NCBI GenBank assembly: GCA_035610835.1
Contig: CM069441.1
Location: 101,801,606-101,865,605 of the forward strand
Reading direction: 5' to 3'
DNA length: 64,000 bases
Source: Ophiura sarsii
Taxonomy: Eukaryota > Echinodermata > Ophiuroidea > Amphilepidida > Ophiuridae
The notes beneath the pieces are model-generated. The model was not told the DNA's origin, did no database searches, and saw only the letters and a program-made list of their open reading frames with translations. Made by a program: the position numbers and the translations under genes. Within the stretch, counting starts at the first letter, position 1, and the number at the start of each line of letters is the position of its first letter. This document shows, piece after piece, positions 38,691 to 51,300 of this stretch.

Positions 38691-39168
38691 AAATAAGAGG
38701 TACCCTGAGGTCAAAGGTTATTTGGTGTCAGGCCTTAAAAGTAACTTGATTAGCTCGAAACATGGTAAAATAAACCTGAAAACCCACCTGGGGAACATGA
38801 CAAATACAATTTGTGGTCGAACTTGATCTCGAGTCAAATCTAGAAAATAACACCACCACATTTTCTGAATGCTTTGAGACTTACTCTTTACAATGATATA
38901 TGGTTATCATAGATTTCCACGTAACTTTCATATTTTACATTGAGGTCACAAGTTGTCATTTGGCATGTGAATCTCCCCCCCCCCCCCCACCCCCCTGTGG
39001 TCTATTTCCAATTTGTTCATTGCCACCTCGACCAATAGTTAGTTCTGCAATACCCATTTCGTCCAATCCCTCTTGGCCCATCTTCATCTTCATCTTCATT
39101 AAGTTACACGGCAACAGAGTCTTTAAATTCCTTGACGCCGTGGCCCTGTGACCTAGGACTATGTTTTG

Positions 39169-39275
39169 TACAGACACAGACCTGGGATAATCCCCTGCTC
39201 TTTCCGAAAGAGTCTGTGACGTCTTAACGTGCTCGGGTGTAGCTCTTCCGATACACGGGACCACCATTTATATGT
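39169..39275. repeat. SINE-like interspersed repeat, copy A
   Basis: acagacctgggataatcccc..gtgctcgggtgtagctcttccgatacacgggaccacc resembles 54853-54952. It lies outside matching positions of the arms, so it is a dispersed family. The type was not determined. Confidence 0.5.
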
Positions 39276-39658
39276 GACTTCCGAACCACGGTGCGCTAAA
39301 CATGCCTCCTTCGATATGTACGGTCTGAAGGAAGCATGGTGACGAGGTTGTATTGGAATCGCCACAATTCGCATGTCAATTGAAATCAACAAACACACGA
39401 ATTTAAACGATCCGCCAACTGAACTACGGCACATAAGTACATGTATGAGCGCTCTTAAAGAAAAGCCTTGCCATGGAAATTTAGCGCTGATATACGTAGC
39501 ATTATTGATAAATGATAAAAATGTTTTGTTGTACAAATCCAATATATACTCACATGACTAGACAGTTTCGTCCTCCCGTTCGGAAGACTTCTTCGATTTA
39601 CTTGTACTCTCGGTCCCAGTAAGCTCAGGTGTTGTTAACAGTGGATCGTATACATGAT

Positions 39659-41518
39659 TTAGAGAATAAATACCCTCGTCGCGGTGTTGATGATTTTGGC
39701 CCCCTGCCTTCGTATCCAAATGTATTCTCTTATCCATCGCTTGTGTTTGTCATAGTCGTTGTCAAGGATTGATGCCCCGTCCCAGTCGATTGTGTGATTC
39801 TCTTGTGCTATGTGGTCTGTGACAGCTGATTTATGTTGTTCCGTCGTAGAATCTTTTCTGTTGGCTCTCGTGAACTTCTTGTCGCTTACTTTATTGGCAT
39901 CTTTCTTGTGTTCGTTAAGCATGTTAAGCCTTGTTCCAAACAGACGGCCTGTCTCACCGACGTAGGCCTTGTCGCAAGAGTGACAAGGGATCTTGTAAAC
40001 ACAATCGCTGGTCTGTAACGTGTCTCGTTTGTCTTTGGGATGCACTAATAGCCGTTTAAGTGTGTTGTAAGGTTTCATTGCAGTCTGGATGTCGTACTTC
40101 TTAAAAGAACTTTGCAGTCTTTCAGACACACCTTGGATATAGGGGATAACCACCAATTGCTCACTTTGGTGTCATCCCTTTTCTTGGCTTTCTTTGTGGT
40201 CTTGTCCATCATCAGTTGTTGCTCTTTTGAACGTCCAGCGGGGGTATCCACACCTTCCTAATGCTTCTTTGATCCTTTTTTCTTCTGCAATCTTGTCTGG
40301 TTCTTCTGTGACAATTTTGTTCATTCTGTCAAACAATGTTCGTATACCTCCCAGTTTTTGATGTAGAGGATGTTGAGACGAGAAGTTTAGGTACTGGTCC
40401 GTGTGTGTCTTTTTTCTGTAGATTAATAACTTCATAGAGCCATCAGCTTTTCGGACAATGAGGGTGTCGAGGAAAGGTATCTGTCCATTGTCTTCCTCTT
40501 CGTGTGTGAACTTGATATTACCCGTGTCGTCAATTGTGTTCAGGTGGTCTGTTAGTTGTTGTGTGGTGTCTTTCTTGATGATCTCGAGGATGTCATCTAC
40601 ATAGCGCTTCCACAGTTTTGGTTTACAAGTGATGGGTGCTGTAGCGATAGCTTCCTGTTCTAGCCATTCCATGAACAAGTTAGCAATGATGGGGCTGACA
40701 GGACTGCCCATGGCGGCTCCGAACTTCTGCTTGTAGACGTCTCCTCGAAATACGAAATAGGTGGTAGTTAGCACGAATTGTAGGAGCTCTATTAGGTCGT
40801 CTGTGTTGAGTTTTGTTCTGTTTTTGAGTGTGACGTCCTTCTCCAATCTTGCCTTGATAATTTCCAGCGTCTTCTCGATAGGAGTATTGGTAAATAAGGC
40901 TATCACATCATGCGAGTTGAAGATGTCGTCTTCTTCTATCATGATGCCTGAGAGTTCCTCCGATAATTGTCTGGAATTCAAAACATGATGTGGGGACTTT
41001 CCGACTAAAGGTCCAAGAATTTACGCTAACGCCTTGGAAGTCTGGTACGCGATAGATCCAGTGTAGTCGACTATAGGTCGTACAGGGTTTCCTTGTTTGT
41101 GAATCTTGGTCGTGCAATACAGGCGGGGAGTATTCTCAGCCGTCGGGTATAATAATTTGTACTGTTTGTTGTCAATGTTCTCCTCATCTTTCAGTCGTTG
41201 GATGATGCTAGTAAGCTTACGCTTATAAATGCTGGTGGGATCTTTCTTCAGCTTTTCATAAGTCTTTGTGTCGCTTAGCATGGTGTTTACCTTCTCTTCA
41301 TAGCCATCTTTGGACTGGACTACCGTACTCCTTCCTTTGTCGGCTCCCATAATTATTAAGGACTTTTCTTTCTGGAGTTGTTTCAACGCTTTTCTTTCCT
41401 CTTTCGTGATGTTGGATTTTGGAATCTTGGCAGATTTTAAAGTGCCGGCCACTTCTGCTCTAAGGTTTTGTGCCTTTTCCGGTGGTAGCTTCCAACAGGC
41501 TTTCTCACACGCCACGTA
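39659..41518 (-). pseudogene. Penelope-like RT plus GIY-YIG endonuclease 2 (two nonsense codons)
   Basis: One continuous minus-strand frame from about 41518 to 39659, broken only by in-frame stops at 41023-41021 (KALA*ILGPLVGKSPHHVL) and 40174-40172. N-terminal RT region: MGADKGRSTVVQSKDGYEEK and PRLYCTTKIHKQGNPVRPIV. Catalytic core: HDVIALFTNTP, KFGAAMGSPVSPIIANLFME and KRYVDDILEI (YVDD). C-terminal GIY-YIG nuclease: VYKIPCHSCDKAYVGETGRL. The 5' end is truncated compared with full Penelope proteins, and no terminal repeats were recognised. It differs strongly from the other Penelope-like element, so it is a separate lineage and better preserved. Confidence 0.87.
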
Positions 41519-42060
41519 GCATTATTATTATACAGACCACATCCGTAAGTTAAAGTTTTTAAAAGTGCCGCGTTAAGACAAAATCGGCTTTAGAAAGAGA
41601 AAAAGCACCTGTATGGACGTCGCCATATATTGATCGAAGCTATGACGAAACAGTTACGCGATTTCCACATCTCTGTTTCTTGTATTGATATTTTCGGCGT
41701 GAATCGTGATAACTTGCAGTGACCAGTTGCTGATGAGGCGATTTTTGTAACGATGACGTCACAATATTGAGTATGGCTATCCCATCAGCACTCTTTCAAC
41801 ACGTACAACCGGGCGCGAATTTCAAATAATCACAGTTTGAGGATGTGCAGTTTAAAATCGTTTTATTGAAAATTATAGATCTATGTTCCTTTAAACTGGT
41901 TAATTTACATTAGATAATTACGTAGAATAGAAAACATAAAGTTGAAAATCGGGCCAAAATCAGAAAACACATACCTTTCAGGAGAAGGATGGGCAATGGC
42001 TGGTGACCTTTTATAAGGATAAGGATGACTCAGGTCATGACTGGTATTATATGGCATACT

Positions 42061-42829
42061 ATACACATTGAAAAAAAGTATCGCACCACTGCTTTTTTGT
42101 TGAAAAGTGCAAATGTGGCCTCGAATTCGGCCACCATGGTGTGATATTAAGGATCATTTGTTTGCGTAAGCTGTCCAACAAAATGTTGTGCAATAAAAGG
42201 GCCATCTTTTAGTTTGTGACGTAATCGATGTAATGTTTTTCAAGGCCAAGGGGAAAATGCATGTTTTTGTCCAAAAACATGCATGAAACAAGTTTGGGTA
42301 TAACTCGATATTGAATAGACTTTAAAAACTTAAAATAGTCATTATATTAGTTCTGTATTTGGCGCAAGAAATGTTCCATTTAGACGTTATAGGCTACAAT
42401 GCAGTGAATGAGTCCAAACATGCCATATTTTTGTTGCTCATAAATTCAGCATTATATACGAAGAGATCACCGTTGAGTTTTTTCATGTTTGAGGACAATC
42501 GGGCAGCTTTTGAAATTTGACCCCAGATGACCTTTGACCTTGGAAGACTTGAATGTGTTACTAGTACCAAGGATTACAACTATAGAGATTAATCATTGGG
42601 CCTCTCAATATCGCGTTATACCCAAACTTGTTTCATGCATTTTCCCTTTGGCCTTAAAAAACATTACATCGATTACATCACAAACTAAAATGTGGCCCTT
42701 TTATTGCATAACATTTTGTTGGACAGCTTACGCAAACAAATGATCCTTAATATCACACCATGGTGGCAAAATACGAGGCCACATTTGCACTTTTCAACAA
42801 GTGGTGCGATACTTTTTTCAATGTGTATA
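42061..42829. mobile_element. Foldback MITE (GTATCGCAC family), full copy near the arm 2/3 axis
   Basis: Inverted arms of roughly 260 bp begin atacacattgaaaaaaagta and end cttttttcaatgtgtat, each with gcaaatgtggcctcg and ggatcatttgtttgcgtaag. The middle is unique. It sits close to the midpoint of arms 2 and 3. Confidence 0.8.
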
Positions 42830-42898
42830 TAATCGGTTTCAGCAATGCACCTCCCCCAATATGCAAGAGGTGACACATTTCCTGAAACCGATTATAGA
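42829..42898. repeat. Short palindrome tataatcggtttcag
   Basis: tataatcggtttcagcaatg and the inverse cctgaaaccgattata bracket about 70 bases with cacct/aggtg inside. A half with the same start is at 46113-46145. Confidence 0.6.
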
Positions 42899-43304
42899 TT
42901 AAACCTTAAAAATAGATATGAAAAGACAAAAAGAGGGAAAGAAAGGAAGAAGAGGGAAAAAGCGAAGGTGAGGGAAAAGGGAAAGAAAAGGAAAGGAAAG
43001 ATCGAAGGGTATGAAGGTGAGAGAGCCTGAAGGAAAATAATTACGTAGATAGTTGATAAGGAAGGGAAAATAAGTGGAAAGAACTAATATCGAAAAGAAA
43101 CTTGGAGAATATATAGAAGAGATGTAACCCTGCAAACACTATGATTTGTGTGATCATGCATACGTAAAAAGGTATTATAGGACTGTTAAAGGGACTAATC
43201 TCCCCTCCCCCTCCCCTCCCCCTCTCACTCCCCCTCCCCCAGTTTGCCTTTGGGTGAATTGCGCCAATGCGAACGATTCCAGTTTTAAGATCGACATCCT
43301 TTTG

Positions 43305-43680
43305 GGCGAAGTGGCTATTGGACGAAGTGGCTATTGGACGAAGTGGCTATTGGACGTAGTGGCTATTGGACGAAGTGGCTATTGGACGAAGTGGCTATTG
43401 GACCAAGTGGCTATTGGACCAAGTGGCTATCGGACCAAGTGGCTATTGGACCAAGTGGCTACCGGACCTAGTGGCTATTGGACCAAGTGGCTATCGGACC
43501 AAGTGGCTATTGGACCAAGTGGCTACCGGACCTAGTGGCTATTGGACAAAGTGGCTATTGAACAAAGTGGCTATTCGACAAAGTGGCTATTCGACAAAGT
43601 GGCTATTCGACGAATTGGCTATTGGACGAAGTGGGTATGGACGAACTGGCTATAGGACCAAGAGGCAATGGACGAATGGG
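43305..43680. repeat. 16-bp minisatellite, over 20 units
   Basis: Unit gtggctattggacgaa with variants (ggaccaa, cggacca, ggacaaa, tcgacaa). Because 16 is not a multiple of 3, the open frames here cycle through three peptides and are not taken as genes. A CT/CCCCTCC-rich tract precedes it (43200-43240). Confidence 0.93.
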
Positions 43681-43819
43681 CAAATACCCATAAAAACAAT
43701 TGTTGATGGCAGGCAGACTCGATTTTAATCAAGTTTTCCGATGTACTTGCGAGGAAAACATATTTGCTGTCCGGGAGTTGAGCACCCCTGTCTTAAATTG
43801 CTAGCATCCGCGTAATTGC

Positions 43820-44160
43820 TTGGTCCGTTCGGCTTCCGGTTTTCCCCGCGCATTTTCGTTCGGCTTCCGGTTTTTTCCGCGCATTTTCGTTCAGCTTCAG
43901 GTTTTTCCCGCGCTTTTCAAATAGCTGGATCCTGTTTACCGGGCCAGCTTTCATATCGCATTTGGCTGCAATCTTGGCAGGTTGTTAAAGGATTAACTTA
44001 CTGCCTGTGCGTGCGGTCCTGCTGGACTGCTTCGTTCTAGGTTGGCGAACCCGGAACTGCGTTAAAGGCGAAGGTGAAGAGGCGAGGTTGGCGAACCGGT
44101 AGTGGCGTTAAAGGCGAAGGCGTTGTGGCGAGGTTGGCGAACCGGTAGTTGCGGCGATGA
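43820..44160. repeat. Short direct repeats (CGGCTTCCGG; GGTTGGCGAACC)
   Basis: ttcggcttccggttttccccgcgcattttcg occurs two to three times at 43828-43915, and ggttggcgaaccggtagtggcgttaaaggcgaagg about three times at 44040-44150. No gene supported. Confidence 0.7.
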
Positions 44161-44169
44161 AGAATGGGT

Positions 44170-45400
44170 TGAGGGCAATAGTTTGAAGCCAACAAAAAAT
44201 TGTATTCAAATTTAATAACTTTTAGTCAATTATAATTAGATTTACAACATGCAAATGTAAATTTCACCGGCAAGTTGAAGTCATGTTACTAAGTCAAGCT
44301 TCGTTGGCAGTTTTCAAAGGTAATAACATTATATAGGCATTGGTAACATTAAGTCAAATTGATTAAGGTCTCACTGCCAGAAAAACTATGGTAATAAATT
44401 AAGCTCCATTGACTTGTTAAAAACTTAATATTAATTGATATTTAAAGAGCTCACAGTTTAATAATTATATATGCGTCTTTAGCATATAGTTATACAAAAT
44501 AAATGATTTTAAAAGTTAAGATCTTTGAAAGAAAGGTATGCTCAATTTGATAATTCGTTATCTATATATGCCTCAACGTCCATCCTCTTTTCATATTAAG
44601 ATGCTATTAGCACAGCTAACTAAGATATTGCTTTTTCTACATTTGAAATTATAATGCATGATTTGCGTGAATACATTTATATACGAAATAAATGTGTGAT
44701 GCGGTACGCAGCCAAATGCTACCTAATACCAATTTCCCCTTTGTGTTGTCTCCTCTCAACTTCTCTGACAGCAATCATCCTAAGTAACAAGATGTGTGAA
44801 ATGATGCGGAACAAAATGGAGAAAATGTATAAAAAAATTATTGAACGGAGGGTTTAGTAATAATGGCAATTTAGCAATGACAATCCATGAAGCTAGACAA
44901 TCGTGTCTGTCGATAGCCATTCAAGCGTAGCAGACAGCCAGGCGACGCCTGCTTAATGTTAATCAAGCCAATAGATATACTAACGCGCGTTTTTCAGCGC
45001 GCGTGCGCGATGCATTAAAGCAAATGATAATGGGTGCACTGGTGCATGAACATTACACTCGTATCAACTACAATTCAACTAATGCATCACACAGGTAGTC
45101 AATCTGTGAATGCATGTACCCACTATCAGTTTTTGAACTAAAATGGTCATGAAAAAGCTTAAACATTTAACTACTGAAACTAATACGCGAGCGAAACGCG
45201 CAAAAAAATTGTGATTTTAACACTAAAAAGGTAGGCTACAGTATGACGTTTTTAACGCCCCCCCCCCCACATAATGTTTAGAGTAGGGGAGGCTGGGCTA
45301 GTCCGCCCACCACGTGTTTCTCATCACGTGACTGTTGAAAAAGTATCAGACAGGTGTAATTTGGTTGCACCGGTCATAGCGAAGTAACTACCTGTACCTG
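44170..45400. other. AT-rich stretch without recognised gene
   Basis: Only short open frames; a poly-C tract at 45258-45268. No splice-bounded exon or repeat partner was recognised in the window. Confidence 0.5.
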
Positions 45401-45412
45401 CTGTGCCGTAGT

Positions 45413-46007
45413 TTAATGGCTATCGAAAATTGTTCTTATTGCCCATTTTTGAAGTTTGATAAGTTTATACAAGTAAGTTTTACATGCATTTCCCCAGATG
45501 AGGATACCATCGTTAACGTAAGGCATAACAAAAGTACAATATAGAGTATGTAATATACGTGCTGGAATAAAATGTTTCAATTTGTTCATGATATCTATGT
45601 TTCTCGATAAAGTTTTTGAAATGCAGTCAATGTGACATTTCCAGGCAAAATTTTCATCAATTAAGATACATAGAAAATTGGTTTGTTTTACTCTGTCCAA
45701 CAGAGTGCTGTCTAGAATGACATTTGAATCTGGCTCTACTTTGACAGCTGTCATATGAGGCGTACTCAAAATCATATAATTTGTTTTGCTGGCGTTCACA
45801 GATAACTTATTTGCTTTAAACTAATTGCTTACTTCATTTAATTCAGTATTCACAAAACTCATTTGGTTATCAATATCTTTATGTGAGTAAAGAATAGTGG
45901 TATCGTCAGAAAATAATATAATGAACATTTGAAGTACTGGTTAATCATTAGCAAAGAGTATAAAAAGTAATGAACCCAGTATCGACCCCTGTGGAACACC
46001 ACACATT
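45413..46007 (-). pseudogene. LINE reverse-transcriptase relic (C-terminal half)
   Basis: Minus-strand reading GVPQGSILGSLLFILFAND, stop, ...FSDDTTILYSHKDID..., stop, FKANKLSVNASKTNYMIL, then LIWGNACKTYLYKLIKLQKW. GVPQGSxLG and F-x-DDT are RT motifs of non-LTR retrotransposons of the jockey/CR1 type. Two in-frame stops lie in this part; downstream to 45413 the frame is open. No 5' end or endonuclease is present. Confidence 0.8.
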
Positions 46008-46247
46008 ATATCTTCAAGTTGTGAATCGGATGAATCATAAGATACATATTTCTTTCTATTACTTTAAGTACAGTCATCAAAAAAGTAACTATACAGGTAA
46101 TAAATGGACTTCTATAATCGGTTTCAGCAAATGTGTCACCTCCATAAAGGTTTTGGGCCTGTCCACACTTCGGGAGAAGTAGTAAACTGTTTCCCGAATC
46201 AATCAATATAACTTCGATCCTGAAACAGACCAGAAAGGAAAACCATA

Positions 46248-47065
46248 TACAGTCATCAAAAAAGTAACTATACAGGTAATACATGGGCTTTTAAAGGTGG
46301 TTGTTCCGATTGCTGGCCCGATTTTCAACTTGATGTTTTCTGTTTCATATGGAAGGTCATCCTTAAATGTGTCACATTCCAATGTTTGAGTTGCATAACT
46401 GCAATAGTTCTTATTTTAGAATCACAAGGTCACAATTATGTTGCCCATTGAGTAGTACACAAACTGGCTGGTGGTTAACCACCTTTGGCAGTAATTCACC
46501 ACATTTTTGCCTATAATTTCTAAATGGAACATTTCTGGCCCCTAAGATTTTACAGAAATAATGAGAAAAATATGAGGATTCTTCTGATATCAAAATATCT
46601 TGATGGGAAAAAAAAATCATAGCCCCAAAAAAGTGATCGGGTCATATACCTTTAACTCTAAAATATATATTCCTATCTAAAAATATTAAATATAAAGTTG
46701 TTGACGAATATGTCTTCTTTAATATGAGATATTGCACGCTAGGATAGTTTGAATATTGAACAGGTTACAATCCAAAATGTAAGGTAAAGTCACCATTTCA
46801 TTTTCACATGTTACTTTTCAACACGGGGGAGAGTATGACATGTAGTTCGCGTGTAGGAAAGAAAAATGTGAAAATGAAAATCGGACTTTACCTTACATTT
46901 AGGAGGGTCAATTCCTCAATAATCACCCAATCCAATAGCGTGCAATATATCATTAAAGAAGATAAATTTATCAACAAATTTATAATTAATATTTTTAGGT
47001 AGGATACATATTTTTAGAGAATCCCATTTTTTTTACCTGTATAGTTACTTTCGTTGATGATTGTA
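46248..47065. mobile_element. Non-autonomous DNA element with 32-bp TIRs
   Basis: tacagtcatcaaaaaagtaactatacaggtaa at 46248-46279 is inverted at 47033-47065. An additional copy of the same end is at 46069-46101, pointing to a second, truncated or nested element. An inner palindrome (aaggtaaagtc...ggactttacctt, 46780-46900) is also present. Confidence 0.7.
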
Positions 47066-48341
47066 CACCATGGATGTATCATGCATGGTTACACACGCAT
47101 TTTAAAAATGGCCTACAATATTAAACATGTTGTTATACGCTTATCATCCATTTGATTTGATTCAATGAATCTGCGTCGTGTTTTGAATCCTCAAATAATT
47201 CGAGGATAATTTTTTTTACGAATTTTCAATTTCCCTGACGTGCCGACACATGTTTCCAGTCTGATGGGACACTTTTCCCAGTGCCTTATCGAATAAATTT
47301 TGAATGACATTGATGTTGAAAGTTTTGCTGTGCTTTGCAACATGATGCTTAATTTCACTCACCTAAAACATGATTTTATTAATCCTACATGATTACATAG
47401 GCCAACGGAATGACATCAAAAGTCTTGAGTTTGTAAAACCCGGACCATCAGTACATGCACTTGTGGGCGCCCGTTTATGACCACCACACCGCCCCTAAAC
47501 GTATATTGAGCGTTGAGACTGTTTTCAATTTTTGATTTCGAGCTTTGAGACCGTTCGTGTGACTTTGACACCCTTGTTTTAAATGTTTTTACGTATCGTT
47601 ATTTTTTTTGAGAGCTTTCCATTTTCAGATTTGTTTCTCTTCATTTGAGACATCTTCATCATATTTTGAGTCTGTTTTCAAATCTTTAGACGTATTTCTG
47701 TTTCGACTCCGGTTTAGTGGTTGAGAGCTTTATTAGATTTTTGGCATAGTTTTTCTGTTTTTGAGACCTTTATCAGTTTTATTGGCCTTTTACTGTTTTG
47801 CTATCTTTTTTATGCTACTAATTATACTAGGATAAGTTTTATTTTAAATTAATGTTGACAAAATGGTCCCTGGGTGCCTCAGATGACACGTATCCCATTG
47901 TTTTTTATAACCTTAGTGGTGGTTCCCTAAAGCCTGGTACGACTGACCAAGTTAGGTTAAAAATTGGTCAACAGATATCGAGAAGGCCTTGTTATGGTGG
48001 ACAGCAGAAAGAAAGGTCAATACACTGAACAAATGCAAGAGCTTCGTTGAGAATCTATCAAAGCAATCATATGCTGCGTATATCTTTTCAATTATATTAA
48101 GTGATTGAACCATTTGTTTTTGTCTCAACGTGCATTTTTATTGCGGTCTACTATTAACATGCTATTAATAAAACAACCAATGCTTCATTTATTACATTTC
48201 ATTGCCATAGTAACAAAACGACGGGGGAAAAAAGCTCCAAAAATATTATAAGTCATAATTTGTCATTACCTTCATATTGAAGCATATCACTGGTAACTAT
48301 TTGATTCATCAGACTTAGCAAGTGGCTTTCCTTCATCGAAC

Positions 48342-48384
48342 ATGACAACGTGCCATATGTTTGCAAACGCAGTTCTTCTATTAG
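48342..48384 (+). CDS. Copy 3 exon 1: start codon and signal peptide
   Basis: ATG at 48342 begins MTTCHMFANAVLLL and the exon ends after one base of the next codon, before the donor gtgagt at 48385. Joined to exon 2 it gives a hydrophobic stretch (FANAVLLLVCFMADVCG) typical of a secretory signal peptide. I chose this start because it is the only ATG giving a phase-1 exon next to a strong donor, in frame with the following exon. The inverted copy 2 lacks this exon. Confidence 0.7.
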
Positions 48385-51300
48385 GTGAGTAGATGTGGGT
48401 CGATTGATTGATTTACAGGGATAGATGTTTGAATTGAGTTAAATGTAATTAAATTTAGTCTATAAAGAAAACATTATGAACGATTCGTTTACAAATATAA
48501 CTTTCTGATAGGTAAAGCAATACTTTCTTTCTATACAGTGTGTTTCATGGCTGATGTGTGCGGTCACGTCTGCATTCTCCGTAAAAGACCAGACCCTTCT
48601 CACGGCAATGCAATGCAGTGGTCCATTTCCTATGATGAGGTTTGCTTCTGTCAGATGGTAATGACATCTGGGAAATGGTCACAATGGTGTCAGACAACGG
48701 GAACAAAGAACGGTTCCAGGTTTATGTTCTTGGATACTCCCGTAGCGCTCACTTTACGAGAGAACTGGAATATGGAAGCATTAGATGAGATGTTAAACCG
48801 TACTAGACTATGTGGTAAGCACCGGTAACACTCACTTAATCTTGCAAATAGCGCTAATCTGCTAATAATAATATCAAAATCGGAATGTAATATTAATTTA
48901 TGAGAACCAACGCTTCTACATAGCCTCGCGAAACTACCGACTCGGGCACCAAATCATATTCTTAACACTCTTGCTTATTTGCTTGTCCTCGATTCATAAT
49001 AGATCTCCACAATCTGTGTCTTACATAGTCTTTCATGGCCTGGCTACCTTAAGTTAGGTCGCACTGCATCACTAGTACGAATGACTCACACGTATTATTG
49101 ACTTGTACGTAAGACGTATGCGGTAGGCGCCAGAGTAATATTTTACATCACAACACGAGCAAGAACTCGTGCAAATTGAACGGAGACCAAAACAAATAAT
49201 TCTATATTATAATGGGGAAAGTGGCATTAATCTCATTTTCATTGGCACTTGTATACGTATGACTATGCACAATATAACTGTGACGACTATCATACGTATC
49301 TTACGACTATCTTACGTTTATCTTACGTACGTGTCACTTATATTATACGAATGAGCCATGCGTACTAGTTTTGCAATGATTCCTTATGCTAGCATATCGC
49401 ATTAGGATGTCGGTGTTATTATGAGCTAAGGTCTCGAATAAAAGAGTCTTCTACCCTGTTGGAGGATCCATTGAATTATTCTTCAAACTGTTTCTGGCTT
49501 CCTCCTGAAACATTGAAAAGCAAAATGGCAAACGTCTCTTTGATTTTTCATGTCTGGTCAAGTTGTTTTTATGCACTGTTGTCAGGAGTAGTGTACGTGT
49601 AGCAGCATCGGTTTAACATGTTTAAGGGAGACGGAGACAAGATAGTGCGGACGAGGACATATTTAGTATATCTGTGATATGTGGAGCTTGTGGGCGGCGA
49701 AATGTATGCGGACAAGTCTCCTTCGCCGCCCCTCCCTTCCTCCGTTCATCCATGCACCGATTGCTTTGCTGAACTTCTTCCTGCATTGATCCACCATGTG
49801 TCTCAATACCAACTAGTGCATGGACTCGGTTGAGGTATATGCACTTAGTTGGTCAGTATCTTCAGAGAGGACTTCGCTTCATTGTTTCTATCATCAAAGG
49901 ATCGATAGCAGGCGCGCAAACTGATAACATCGGCGAAGTCAAATCGGTCACAGTTACTGGACATGTCTTTCATCCAGGCCTGATTCCAGTTTAAATCCAA
50001 GGGATTCATTTCGTCCATCTATTACTCTTCTAAGTGTAAATACCAGAAATATAGGATTTCTGTTTTCTGTAGGCCTGTTTCTCCGTCCTGGAGAAATCAC
50101 GATTGTCCTTGTTTGTACCTTTTTCGGAATTTTGCATTTTGCTTCATTATTAATCGTTTTGCATCGGTGCATGCTATCAAATGATCTTCATAGATTTCTG
50201 AAAGTTTATTCAGCTTTTCCCCACTGAAATTTTCGGAGAGGTAGGAAATAGTGAGCAGTTGTTCTTCCTTCTCGGAATCAATTGTGGATAATTCTAGGGA
50301 CCGTCTAATTTCATACTTATATTACGACTTAAAGGTACCAGGAAATGGGAGGATAACCCTGCTCCAAGTCTTTGTGGGACATTCCATTGCAATAAACAGG
50401 GCCAGAAAAATTAACACACCACAAATGACATCATTTGTGGTATATTGATTATCAGTGAGTATCATGAATAGATTCAAACCAGTCACCTGGAATTTTCTTT
50501 ACATAGTACTCACTGAGCTATCAATAGTTCCACAAATGATGTCATCATCAACTAGTACAAATATTGAATGCTTTCTTGTCCCTCCTTGTAGACTTGACTC
50601 AAATTACACCAACTATATTTGCATTTCCTGGGACCTTTAAGTCTGGTCACTTATCATGCTGATGAGGCGGGCATGGATGTTGTTACAAGTGTTTACGATC
50701 AATATTTGGTTTTATTCTTCGATGTAATTTAATGTGTAATATTTCGGGCACAATTGACTTTCACTAACTTCCAAGTGTTGCATGGTACTAGTTATATAGC
50801 CAACATCCATTCGCCATTTTCCAATCTCTGTGTTGCGGGTTCGGTCAATGGGCTATTCCATTTTAAATCCATACACCCTGTGGAAGACAATACCTTAATA
50901 TTCCCACAAGGAGTGTGAATTTCGAATGATATTATCTACATGGGTGGCTGCATTGGAAATCTGCACTCACCCGTGTGGAAGATTAAGGTCATGTCTTCCA
51001 TAGGGGTGTGACTGGAATGCGCCGAATTCTTATCATTAGGTCGATAAGTAAAATCTACCCGATCAGATGTTGAATGTATCAATTGTTTGTCAATAAATTG
51101 CTTATATTTTATTTATTTAGATAAAGAATTCCCCGTTATTATTGGTATGCCACCAAACATGACCTTAACCACAGACAACGGTACGGCCAACACTCAAGTA
51201 TTCTGGGAAGAGCCAACGGCATCGGATTATTATGGTCCACATAATACATTAGTCAGTTTAACATCAAACCACAAACCAGGAGTAGTTCTAAGTATTGGGG

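Noticed and set aside
39159..39542. 127-codon minus-strand frame
   Set aside because: It covers a SINE-like repeat also present near 54.9 kb and lacks coding features.
43305..43680. Possible CRISPR-like array
   Set aside because: Units are contiguous 16-mers without spacers, in a eukaryotic sequence; it is a minisatellite.
43146..43728. Two repeat-peptide frames (GYWTKWLLDQ type)
   Set aside because: Products of a 16-bp tandem array read in shifting frames.
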